From assembly GCA_963757115.1 (NCBI GenBank), contig CAVWQV010000001.1, forward strand, positions 310,001-374,000: a stretch of 64,000 bases of DNA. The letters run 5' to 3'. This stretch comes from CAVWQV01 sp963757115. Its GTDB lineage: Bacteria > Pseudomonadota > Alphaproteobacteria > Acetobacterales > Acetobacteraceae. This document shows positions 47,322 to 55,578 of this stretch, piece after piece (position 1 is the first letter of the stretch; the number at the start of each line of letters is the position of its first letter). The notes under the pieces were generated by a model. That model was given only the letters and a program-made list of their open reading frames with translations, was not told the DNA's origin and did no database searches. Both the position numbers and the translations under genes were made by a program.

Positions 47322-48033
47322 TCAGTCGAGTCCTGCCATGACGATCGAGTCGCGATCCAGCCAGGCTTGCACCGCCCGCCCGCGCAGCGCCTCGTCCATG
47401 TCCTCGGCCGTGCGATACAAGCCGTCGATTGCCAGCAGCTCCGCTTCCATGCGGCGGCAGAAGATGCGGGCGCCGGGGTTGCCGAGCATGCCCGCGATCG
47501 CTCGGCCGCGCAGCGTGCCGTAGATGTGAACGGACCCGCCCGCCATGACCTCCGCACCCGAGCTGACGCGAGCCGAGCACGGTCACGTCGCCGCGCGGGA
47601 ACACGATCGACTGCCCCGAGCGGACCGGCTCCCGCACCATGAGCGAGCACGGCTCGGGCTCGGCGTTGGGCGACGGGGCTGCCGGTTCGTCGATCACCTC
47701 GATCGCGCCGGCGGCCCGGCCCCCATTGAGCATGGGTGGCCAACCGGGCACATCGAGCGCCTGCACGTCTTCGGGCGCGCCCTCTATCCCGAGCACGCGG
47801 ATGTCGCGTGCACCGAGTTCGGCGAGCAGGGCGCGGATGCCGGGTTCGTGGAGATTGGCCACGGAAAGGTCGAGCACCACGGAGCGGCGGGCAAAGAACG
47901 ACGGCGCACGTTCGAGCTCGGTGTCAAGCCGTGCGAGCCACTCCATCACGGGAGGCTCGGGCACCAGCGCCACCGCGATGAAGGAGCGGCCGCGGAGCCT
48001 GAGCCGGGGAAGGGTGGACGAATCGTCGGTCAC
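47322..48033 (-). CDS. minC: Septum site-determining protein MinC (one frameshift)
   Basis: FtsZ-assembly inhibitor, 236 residues after repair. The N-terminal domain reads 'LRLRGRSFIAVALVPEPP' to 'LLAELGARDIRVLGIEG'. The C-terminal beta-helix holds 'SGQSIVFPRGDVTVLGSV', 'SSGAEVMAGGSVHIYGTLRG' and 'FCRRMEAELLAIDGLY'. The frame breaks inside this helix: removing one base near 47569 restores 'LGSVSSGAEVMAGGSVHIYG' exactly as in other MinC proteins. The GTG at 48033 is the preferred start (GAGGG upstream); a TTG at 48072 would add 13 residues. minD begins 25 bases downstream. Confidence 0.9.
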
Positions 48034-48076
48034 GGTCCCTCGGGCGTACCCTTCCCGAGCTTCGGACGTCAATCGG

Positions 48077-48904
48077 CTATTCGGCTACATCCCGTGTCGG
48101 CATCGCCGCGGGCAGGGTGACGTCGAACACCTCACCGCCGTAATCCGCTTCCGGCGGGATGCGCAGCTGGCGGATCCCGTTCTCGTGCTTCACGAGCACC
48201 GGCTCGACGGTGACGATCGCTGCCGCGCGTGCCGCCTCCATCGCGTCGGCGAGCGTGTTGCTGCGCCCGAGCTTCTTGAGGTTCATGTGGGTCGGAAAAA
48301 CCATCTTGTATTCGCCCCGCTCGACTGCTTCGCGGCCCCGCCTCGGGTTGAGCCAAACCAAGTCGACCGCCTCCAGTCCGTCGTGTGCGCCGACTTGGTC
48401 AGCGGGGGCGGCGGCGAGAAAAAACCGCGTATCGTAGCGCTTGGCCTGATTGGCCGGCGTGATCCAGTGAGCGAACGGCACCAGGAGATCGGTGGCGAGC
48501 ACGAGGCCCTCGCTGTCGAGGATGTCGGCGAAGCGGACGTCGCCGTGGCAGAGTTCGGCCCGCTGTCCGGCCTCAATCTCTTGCAGCCTTGCCGGGGCGA
48601 TCAACGCGTCGTCGCCGCGGGGGCGAGCCAGCAGGATGCCGCACTCCTCGAAGGTTTCCCGGATCGCTGCGACGCGGAACGCCATCGCCATCGCATCCAG
48701 CCCTTCGGGGCCGGGGCAAAGTTCCGGCCGCTCGGCGATCTCGTGGTCGCCGGTGTCGATGCGGCCGCCGGGAAACACCAGGGCGCCCGACGCGAAATCG
48801 ATCGCGTCGTGGCGGACCTGCATGAACACCTCGAGCCCGTCCGCGCCGTCGCGCAACAACATCACGGTCGCGGCTGGGCGAGGTGCCACGTGGCTGAGCA
48901 CCAT
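48077..48904 (-). CDS. NUDIX hydrolase
   Basis: A 275-residue Nudix protein of the NUDT19-like group. The Nudix box is split by an insertion: 'GALVFPGGRIDTGD' is followed about 30 residues later by 'FRVAAIRETFEECGILLA', with the R-E-x-x-E-E core intact. Members hydrolyse CoA derivatives or other nucleoside diphosphate compounds. The ATG at 48904 has GAGGG nine bases upstream, inside the end of the SDR gene, and the genes are four bases apart. It is upstream of minC on the same strand. Confidence 0.87.
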   Translation of the reverse strand: MVLSHVAPRPAATVMLLRDGADGLEVFMQVRHDAIDFASGALVFPGGRIDTGDHEIAERPELCPGPEGLDAMAMAFRVAAIRETFEECGILLARPRGDDALIAPARLQEIEAGQRAELCHGDVRFADILDSEGLVLATDLLVPFAHWITPANQAKRYDTRFFLAAAPADQVGAHDGLEAVDLVWLNPRRGREAVERGEYKMVFPTHMNLKKLGRSNTLADAMEAARAAAIVTVEPVLVKHENGIRQLRIPPEADYGGEVFDVTLPAAMPTRDVAE

Positions 48905-48908
48905 GGGT

Positions 48909-49736
48909 TCAGCCCTCGCCGGCGCGCGACGTCGTGCCGCGCCGGGGCATCCCGCCACCGAAGATGCCGCCATCGATGACGATTTCCGAGGCGGTCATGT
49001 AGCTCGAGGCATCCGAGGCAAGGAACAGCACGCTATTGGCGATGTCCTGCGCGGTCCCGGCCGTGCCGATCGGCACGCTGAGCGCCGCGAGCTGGTTGGG
49101 GTCGGCGGCGGCGTTGGAACCGCTAAACATTCCGCCATTCGGCAGCTTGGACCAGATTGGCGTGTCGATGATCCCGGGATGGATGGTGTTGACGCGGATG
49201 TGGTCGTTGGCGGCGGCGCACTCCATCGCGACCGCCTTGGCGAATAGCCGCACCCCGCCCTTCGTCGCGCAGTAACCGGCTAGGCCGCCGGAACCGCGCA
49301 GGCCGGCGAGCGAGGACGTGATGATGATGGAGCCGCCGCCAGCGCGCCGCATGGCCGGCACGGCGTGCTTCACCGACAGGAAAACGCCGTCCAGGTTGAT
49401 CGCGGTCTGCCGCCGCCAGTCGGCGAGCGACATGTCGAAGATCGAGCAGGCGATGCCGATGCCGGCATTGGAGAACAGGACGTCGAGCCGGCCGAACCGC
49501 TTCTCCGTCTCCGCCACCACGGCCTGCCAACGTGCTTCGTCCGTCACGTCCTGCTGAAGGAACACCGCCTCGCCGCCTGCCTCGGCGATGCGCCGGACGA
49601 CAGCCTCACCGCGCCCCTGGTCGATGTCGGTGACGACGACCTTGGCTCCCTCGCGCGCCAAGGTCTCGGCGCTGGCTTCGCCAATGCCCGAGGCTCCGCC
49701 GGTAACGATCGCGACCTTGCCCGAAACCTGTCCCAC
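48909..49736 (-). CDS. Short-chain dehydrogenase/reductase (SDR)
   Basis: A 275-residue classical SDR. Cofactor motif 'VTGGASGIGEASAETLAREG', acidic 'VVTDIDQG' after strand 2 (NAD preference), 'LFSNAGIG', catalytic Ser in 'IIITSSLAGLRGSG' and Tyr-x-x-x-Lys in 'GYCATKGGVRLFAKA'. The GTG start has no strong ribosome binding site. Substrate unknown. It lies between the amidohydrolase and Nudix genes on the same strand. Confidence 0.9.
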   Translation of the reverse strand: MGQVSGKVAIVTGGASGIGEASAETLAREGAKVVVTDIDQGRGEAVVRRIAEAGGEAVFLQQDVTDEARWQAVVAETEKRFGRLDVLFSNAGIGIACSIFDMSLADWRRQTAINLDGVFLSVKHAVPAMRRAGGGSIIITSSLAGLRGSGGLAGYCATKGGVRLFAKAVAMECAAANDHIRVNTIHPGIIDTPIWSKLPNGGMFSGSNAAADPNQLAALSVPIGTAGTAQDIANSVLFLASDASSYMTASEIVIDGGIFGGGMPRRGTTSRAGEG

Positions 49737-49818
49737 GGCCGTGCCCCCCTTGACGTCGGGGCATCCTGTCCCGGCTCGGCGCGGGCCTCAACCACCGTTT
49801 TCGTTATCTCAGGGGAAG

Positions 49819-49841
49819 GGCGGGCCGCTCCTTCGCCCGCC
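49819..49841 (-). terminator. Hairpin downstream of amidohydrolase
   Basis: A perfect 7-bp inverted repeat (GGCGGGC at 49819-49825, GCCCGCC at 49835-49841) with a nine-base loop lies eight bases past the amidohydrolase stop. There is no T-run after it, so termination is only suggested. Confidence 0.35.
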
Positions 49842-49848
49842 GTACGGC

Positions 49849-51360
49849 TCAGCCAGGCTTCACCACGTAGCCATAGGCCGCGTTGCTGGGCCCCTGGCCA
49901 TCGCCCAGATAGGCTGCCTTGCGCCGCGCGATCCCATCCCCCTCCAAATCGGTCGCGGCCGCGTGAAGGTCGAGTTTGTAATGCATCGCGCCGTTGTAGC
50001 CGAGGATGGCGCTCTTCACAGGACCCTCGGCTGGGCCGAGCGCGGCGAAGCCGTGCTTCTTCTGCATGTCCTCCGGGATCTCGAGCCGCCTGAACGCCTC
50101 GATCTGCCATTGCGGGGAACCGTACCAGACGGAGTCGGTGCCCCAAAACACGTGATCGTGTCCGAGGCCCTTGATGAGCGTGCCCATCATGGCAGCGCAG
50201 AAGCGCGGGTTGGTCACCGCCGAGATCGCGAAACTGGTGCCGGTATCGGCGAACACATTGCTGACGCCGTGCTTGTCGGGGATCGACGCGAGATCCGACA
50301 CCCAGCGGATGTAGCCGGTCCGCTCGAACTCGGCCAGATCGTCCTGGGGGTTCTCGAGGAACGCGCGCAAGGCCGAATGATAGATGATGAAATTGATTTG
50401 CGGCCACTCCTTTGCCGCTTTGGGCAGATCGTCCACGTTGGCGTAGCGCCACGCGCCCCCGGGGATCGACGTCTCGTAGTCTTTCGGCAGCAATCCCTTG
50501 TGAATGCAGATGTTGGTGATGCCGGCCTTCACCGCTTTCTCGTAGAATGGATACATCACCTGCTCATCGTCGAGCCGCCAGGGATACTTCGTGCTCGCGG
50601 GCGAGAGCGGGTCGCCGATCGTGTAGCCTTTCCAGCTGGTCGGCCGGACGGTCTCGATGACGCGATCGACCTCCTCCATCCAGCCCGGCTGTTTCGGCGT
50701 GATCAGCGAGTGGAACAACAGACGGCGGGAGCCTGCGATGCTGTTGACGGTCTCGCTGGCTTGCTTGATCTGGTCGTTCGTCAGGAACCAGTGCGAGGGG
50801 TCGTCGAATGGCGCGCCGCTGAGCAGGCCAATCTTGGTATCGCTGTCGAAGTAGATTTCCTTTAGGAAATTGGCGAACTTGTAGCGATCGAGCCCCATTC
50901 CGACCGCCTCTTCGCGCATGTTGGGGTTCCAGTTCGCCGCGGCATATTCGGCGAGCCCCATGATGCCTTTGAAGTCGTAATCGTCACGCACGAAATGGAG
51001 CTGGTCGTCGAAGATAAACTGGTTGGCAAGCGCGTCGGTCCGCGCCTTCGCGGCGTCCGGCTCCTTCGCTTCGGCAGCGTCGACCTTGAATACGGGGCCG
51101 AACACATCATTCATCGCGACGAATGCGGCGGCCATGCCGCAAGCCGAGCGCAGGAATCGCCGCCGATCCATGCCGAGCCGCCGTCCGGTCTGGTCGGCGA
51201 GCTCCTTGAGCCGCGCTTCTACCTTGCGCTGATCCGCGGTCTGGGGCAGGGGGTTGAACTCACCGTTGGAGATCATCTGCGTCGGCACCGGCGAGGAGAA
51301 CGCCGCTTCTTCGGCCGGCGACAGGTGCGCAAGCTCACGCGCGCTTAGAAAGCTTCCCAT
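49849..51360 (-). CDS. Amidohydrolase-family (amidohydrolase 2-like) protein with internal twin-arginine leader
   Basis: A 503-residue metal-dependent TIM-barrel hydrolase. Metal/active-site elements include 'FIFDDQLHFVRDDY', 'CIHKGLLPKDYE', 'IIYHSALRAFLENP' and 'VFWGTDSVWYGSPQWQIEAF', the last with the conserved Asp of the family. A twin-arginine motif 'MDRRRFLRSACGMAAAF' sits at residues 64-80, after a hydrophilic extension of about 63 residues. That is unusual for a leader and could mean an internal start or a cytosolic enzyme. The ATG at 51360 has GGGGGGAA upstream, which supports the long form. A promoter candidate lies upstream at 51476-51504. Related proteins act as decarboxylases or hydrolases of carboxylic acids. 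Confidence 0.85.
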   Translation of the reverse strand: MGSFLSARELAHLSPAEEAAFSSPVPTQMISNGEFNPLPQTADQRKVEARLKELADQTGRRLGMDRRRFLRSACGMAAAFVAMNDVFGPVFKVDAAEAKEPDAAKARTDALANQFIFDDQLHFVRDDYDFKGIMGLAEYAAANWNPNMREEAVGMGLDRYKFANFLKEIYFDSDTKIGLLSGAPFDDPSHWFLTNDQIKQASETVNSIAGSRRLLFHSLITPKQPGWMEEVDRVIETVRPTSWKGYTIGDPLSPASTKYPWRLDDEQVMYPFYEKAVKAGITNICIHKGLLPKDYETSIPGGAWRYANVDDLPKAAKEWPQINFIIYHSALRAFLENPQDDLAEFERTGYIRWVSDLASIPDKHGVSNVFADTGTSFAISAVTNPRFCAAMMGTLIKGLGHDHVFWGTDSVWYGSPQWQIEAFRRLEIPEDMQKKHGFAALGPAEGPVKSAILGYNGAMHYKLDLHAAATDLEGDGIARRKAAYLGDGQGPSNAAYGYVVKPG

Positions 51361-51475
51361 GTGTTCCCCCCAGAGACTTACCGCGCTCACGGCGTTTCGC
51401 GGGGGCTTGTCCGGTCAGAGGGCGGACAGGCCCCTCACGGTTATTGAAGTTTGAGCGTGTTCTTTCTTGACCGAA

Positions 51476-51504
51476 ACTTTGCCGCGCGAGTGGCACACTG
51501 TCAA
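51476..51504 (-). promoter_or_regulatory. Sigma-70-type promoter candidate for the amidohydrolase gene
   Basis: On the minus strand a perfect -35 hexamer TTGACA (51504-51499) is followed after 17 bases by CAAAGT (51481-51476) as a -10 with three of six matches. It would give a leader of about 105 bases before the ATG at 51360. It is the clearest promoter-like pair I noticed in the window. Confidence 0.45.
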
Positions 51505-51528
51505 GCGCACGGCCCGCGGGAGTTGATG

Positions 51529-51984
51529 CTAGACGCGCAATGCTGCACGCACTGCCGTGTCCAGCGCCGACAGGAAGCGCGAGCGATCGGCTTTCGTCAG
51601 CGGCGCCGGGCCCCCGCCTCCAAGGCCGATCTCGCGCCGATGGCGGGCTACCTCTCGGCCGGCTAGCGCGCCGCCAATGTTGTCGCCCGTCCAGTGCTTG
51701 CCCGCGAAGGACACGGCGCGGGCTTCTTTGAGAAGGCAGCGCGAAGCGAGCGGGATGTCGGCGGTGACACACACGTCTGCCCGTGTAATGCGCTCGGCGA
51801 TCCAGTCGTCCGCGGCGTCCGCGCCCTCCGGTACCGTGATCATCTGCACACGGGGCAAGCCGGGCGGCCGGATCGGGCGTGAGCCGTTCGAGACCACGAA
51901 CACATCGAGACCCAGTCGCTGCGCGACGCGATAAATCTCTTCGCGCACCGGGCAGGCATCGGCGTCCACATAAATCGCGGTCAC
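51529..51984 (-). CDS. YaiI/YqxD (DUF188) family protein
   Basis: A 151-residue protein of the PIN-like YaiI/YqxD family. It starts at a GTG (51984) with 'TAIYVDADACPVREEIYRV', then 'VTVPEGADAADDWIAERIT', 'VCVTADIPLASRCLLKEAR' and 'FAGKHWTGDNIGGALAGREV'. The clustered Asp residues suggest a metal-dependent nuclease fold, but the function is unproven. It begins 13 bases after the SelD-fusion stop and is probably cotranscribed. Confidence 0.9.
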   Translation of the reverse strand: MTAIYVDADACPVREEIYRVAQRLGLDVFVVSNGSRPIRPPGLPRVQMITVPEGADAADDWIAERITRADVCVTADIPLASRCLLKEARAVSFAGKHWTGDNIGGALAGREVARHRREIGLGGGGPAPLTKADRSRFLSALDTAVRAALRV

Positions 51985-51997
51985 GGCGCGCAACCCC

Positions 51998-54224
51998 TTA
52001 CCCGATCCCGCTCCCTGAAAGGGAGAAAGCAGAGGAAAGACCGCTTTCGCCGAAGCAGGGCTCAGCGAGAACGTCGTCGACGATGCGGATGCGGTCGCCC
52101 TCCCTCCTTTCCACAACCCCAACGACCGCAGCCGGTACACCTGCTTGGTCGAGCTTGCGCAGGCAATCCGCCGCGCGCGCCGGCGGTATGCCGGCGAGCA
52201 GCCCGCCGGAGGTCTGCGGATCGACGAGCAAGCCGACGCGGATGTCGGGCGGGATGACGGAAGCGTTGCGCAAGCTACGAAAATTGGCGGGCGCCAGCGT
52301 GCTCTCGATGCCGCGCTTGGCAAGTTCGAGGGCGCCGGGCAATCCCGGCAGCGCCGCGAGGTGAACGGTGGCCGAGAGAGCCGATGCTTCCAGCATTTCG
52401 AGCAGATGCCCTGCGAGGCCGAAGCCGCTCACATCCGTGCAGCCAGTGACCCGTTGTGCCTGCAGGATGCGGCCGGCGCGAGCGTTGCTGTCGCGCATCT
52501 GCTCGATGGCCGCTTGTAGCCAGCGTGTTTGGGCGAGACCGCGCATGTGGGCCGCGAGCACGATGCCGGTGCCGAGCCGCTTGGTGAGGATCAGCGCGTC
52601 GCCCGCGCGCAGCCCCGATTTGCGGAGCAGTCGCGCCGGGTGCGCCAACCCCGTCACGGCGAAGCCCAGGGAGGTTTCTTGGGCTTCCGCCGTGTGGCCG
52701 CCGACCAGGGTGCAGCCGTCGGCCTCCAGCACGGAGATGGCACCTTGGAGCATGCGCCGAGAGATCGGCCTGGAGCTTGGCGCCTGGTGCGTGCGGCAGA
52801 CCCGCGATGGCCAGCGCCGTCCATGGCTTCGCACCCATCGCATGCAGGTCCGACAGCGCGTGCGCGGCCGCGATCTGGCCGAACACGAACGGGTCGTCGA
52901 TGAAGGCGCGGAAATGGTCCACGCTCTGCACCAGCGCCATTCCGGGCGGCGGGAGCGCGACCGCGGCGTCATCGGGCCGCTCCAGGGCGAGCAGGATGTC
53001 GCGTCCCGGCGCGGGCTTGATGTCCGCGAGCGCTCCGCTCAGCACCGCGGCGCCCAGCTTGGCGCCGCAGCCGCCGCAACGCATCGGGTCGGCCGTCCGG
53101 TCCGGCATCGGCCGCATCCGCGCGTACATGCTCATCCATCGCCGGTCGATGCGGTCTTTCCAGCGCCAGGCAAGCCGCGCCTGCATTGCGAACCCATTGC
53201 GCCAGGCGAGGGCATCTCCGCCCCCCAGGCCGAGAATGACGAGCGCCTCCCGCTGCGGCCGCCAACGCCGCAAGCCTCCTCCGCGTGCGGCACGGCGAAG
53301 ATTGGCCGCAGAGTTCAGGCGCCGGCGCGCACCGCCCCAAACTCCCGCCTTAGGGCGTGGCGCGTCGGCGACGCTGGCGCAGTCGCCGGCCGCGAACACG
53401 ACGGGGTGGCTGATGCTGCGCAAGGTGGGGCTGACGACGATGCAGCCCGCCTCGTCGCAAGCCAGCCCCGATGCAGCAAGGAACGGGGACGCGACAACGC
53501 CTGTCGCCCAGAGCACGGCCTCACTCCGGAGGAAGCTCCCATCCGAGAGCGCCAAGTTGCCAAGCGCGAACACTCCGGCGCGCACGCCGCAGACCAATTC
53601 CACGCCGGCTTCGCCGAGTGCGGTCCTTGCGATGCGCCGGGCACGGTCGGGGGCGGTCGGGAGCGGGTCCGGCGCATCGCTCACCAAGGTCAGGCGGAAA
53701 CGGCCGCGGTAGCGGTAGGCGAGTGCCAGCGCCAACTCCGTCCCGGCGGGGCCAGCCCCGGCGACCGTGATGCGCGCTCCGTCGAGGAGCAACTCCTCAA
53801 GCTCAGCCAGTCGGTCGAGGAAACGCCCGATCGGTTTCACGGGAACGCCCTGGCCGTCGCCCTCGCGCGGAATCGCGGGCTCGCCGCCGATGTCGACAGA
53901 AAGCAGGTCGAAGGCGACGGGAGGCCGATCGGCGACGGTGACCGTGCGCTCCTCGAGGTCGATGCCGGTCGCGCTCGCCATCACCAGCCGTGCCCCGGCC
54001 GCGGCGGCAAGCGGGGCGAGATCGATGTGTGCGGCGTCGAACGCATAGTCGCCGCGCAACAGGCCAGGCAGCATTCCCGAGTAGGGCGTCTGCGGCTCGC
54101 GGCCGATTATGGTCAGGCGGGTGCCGGGCTGCGGCCGCATGGCAAAGCGACGCAGCACTTCGACATGGGCGTGCCCGGCGCCAAGCAGGACGATGTCGGT
54201 GGACACCGGGGCGGAGGATTTCAT
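51998..54224 (-). CDS. selD: Fusion of NADH-dehydrogenase-like flavoprotein and selenide, water dikinase (one frameshift)
   Basis: About 741 residues after repair. Residues 1 to about 370 form an NDH-2/SQR-like pyridine nucleotide oxidoreductase ('IVLLGAGHAHVEVLRRFAM', 'ITVAGAGPAGTELALALAY', 'HPVVFAAGDCASV'). From Met381 follows SelD, making selenophosphate from selenide and ATP; 'MRCGGCGAKLG' carries Cys386 and Lys389, matching E. coli Cys17 and Lys20. The Cys (not Sec) form is used. An extra base near 52760 breaks the frame before 'RRMLQGAISVLEADGCTLVG'; 'TGCTDVSGFGLAGHLLEML' and 'VDPQTSGGLL' are in the last part. A local scrambled patch near 53330 ('VWGGARRRLNS' where 'VFAVRQGP'-like sequence is usual) may hide a compensated pair of indels. 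No selA/selB is in the window. Confidence 0.9.
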
Positions 54225-54305
54225 TTGAAGACGAACTCTACCGGGGCCTTCGGCGAAGGAAAGATACGATCGTCACGCACCCGTTCATGACAAGGTAACG
54301 GCGCG

Positions 54306-55578
54306 ATGGCATCACGAAGGCATGGCCAATTCCAATTCGTTCATGCCGCCGACATCCATCTCGACAGTCCTTTGCGCGGGCTCGAAGCCGATCCAGGAGC
54401 GCCCGCCGAGTTGATCCGGGGCGCGACTCGGCGCGCGCTCGGGCGTCTGGTTGACCTTGCGATCGCGGAAGACGCCGCGTTTCTCGTGATCGCCGGCGAC
54501 GTCTATGACGGGGATTGGCCGGACTACGGCACCGGCCTTTTTTTCGCCCACCAGATGCGACGGCTTACCGACACGGGGCGGCAGGTGTTTGTGGTGCGCG
54601 GCAATCACGATGCACAGAACCGCATGACCCGCTCGCTCCGGATGCCGCACGTGACGCTGTTCGACGCCGACCGGCCACACACCCACACCCTGGACGCGCT
54701 GGGCGTCGCCATCCACGGCCAAAGCTTCGCCGACCAGCACGTGTCGGCCAACCTCGCCCGCGACTATCCGCCGCCGGTCGCCGGGATGCTCAACATCGGG
54801 GTGTTGCATACCTCAGCCGAGGGCTACGCGGCGCACGCCCACTACGCCCCGTGCGAGCGGGCGGGGCTGATCGCGCACGGCTACCATTACTGGGCGCTCG
54901 GCCACATCCACGAGCGCGAGGAACTGGCGCGTGACCCGTGCTGGATCGTGTTCCCCGGCAATTTGCAGGGCCGCCATATCGGCGAAACCGGCGCCAAAGG
55001 GGCAAGCGTCGTGACGGTTGAGGACGGCCGGATCGTCCAGGTGGAGCACCGGGACCTCGACGACCTTCGCTGGGTGCATCTGGAGATCGACTTGGAGGGC
55101 GCGCCAGACAAGTCGGCCGCGATGGAGCGCGCGCAGGACCGGCTCGGCGCGGCGCTCCGCGACGCCGGCCCGCGCCATCTCGCCGTCGCGCGTGACCCTG
55201 CTCGGGGCCACTCCCGCCCATGCGGCGCTGGCCGCAGGCGGCTTGCGGGAGAAGGTGTTGAACGAAGCAAACGCGCTTGCCGGAGCTTATCGGCTTTGGA
55301 TCGAGACGGTGCGGCTGCGCACCACCCCGGTACGCGAAACGAACGGCTGGCATGGCCGACCCGACGCGCTCGGCCGGCTTCTGTCCGAAATCGACGGGCT
55401 CGCCGCAGCACCGCCTGCCGGCCTACTCGGGACTTGGGCGGAGTCGTTGCTGGACAAGCTGCGGGACGGGTTGCCTTCCGATCACCTGCTGCACGACTGC
55501 GCCGCGGGAAGGGGCGACGCCGTGCTGGCGCGGGCGCGCGACCTCCTGGAAACGGCGCTGGCCGATCCTGAAGGCTGA
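54306..55578 (+). CDS. SbcD/YhaO-like DNA repair metallophosphoesterase (one frameshift)
   Basis: A 423-residue nuclease-type phosphoesterase after repair. All metal motifs are present: 'FVHAADIHLDSPLRG', 'FLVIAGDVYDGDWPDYG', 'VFVVRGNHDAQNRMTRSLRM', 'NIGVLHTSAEG' and 'WALGHIHEREEL'. The capping domain follows. One extra G near 55188 shifts the frame; repaired, it continues 'HLAVRVTLLGATPAHAALAA' to 'LLETALADPEG'. The TGA at 55576-55578 shares a base with the ATG of the next gene (TGATG). The family forms complexes with SbcC/Rad50-like ATPases. Confidence 0.9.

Noticed and set aside
47322..48033. Programmed frameshifting in minC
   Set aside because: No slippery heptamer at the site and other MinC genes need none; removing one base restores the normal helix.
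52368..54290. A 640-codon plus-strand open frame opposite the SelD fusion
   Set aside because: It mirrors the codon positions of the opposite gene, is rich in Arg/Ala/Pro/Gly with no domain, and the minus-strand gene has clear motifs. High GC makes long antisense frames common.
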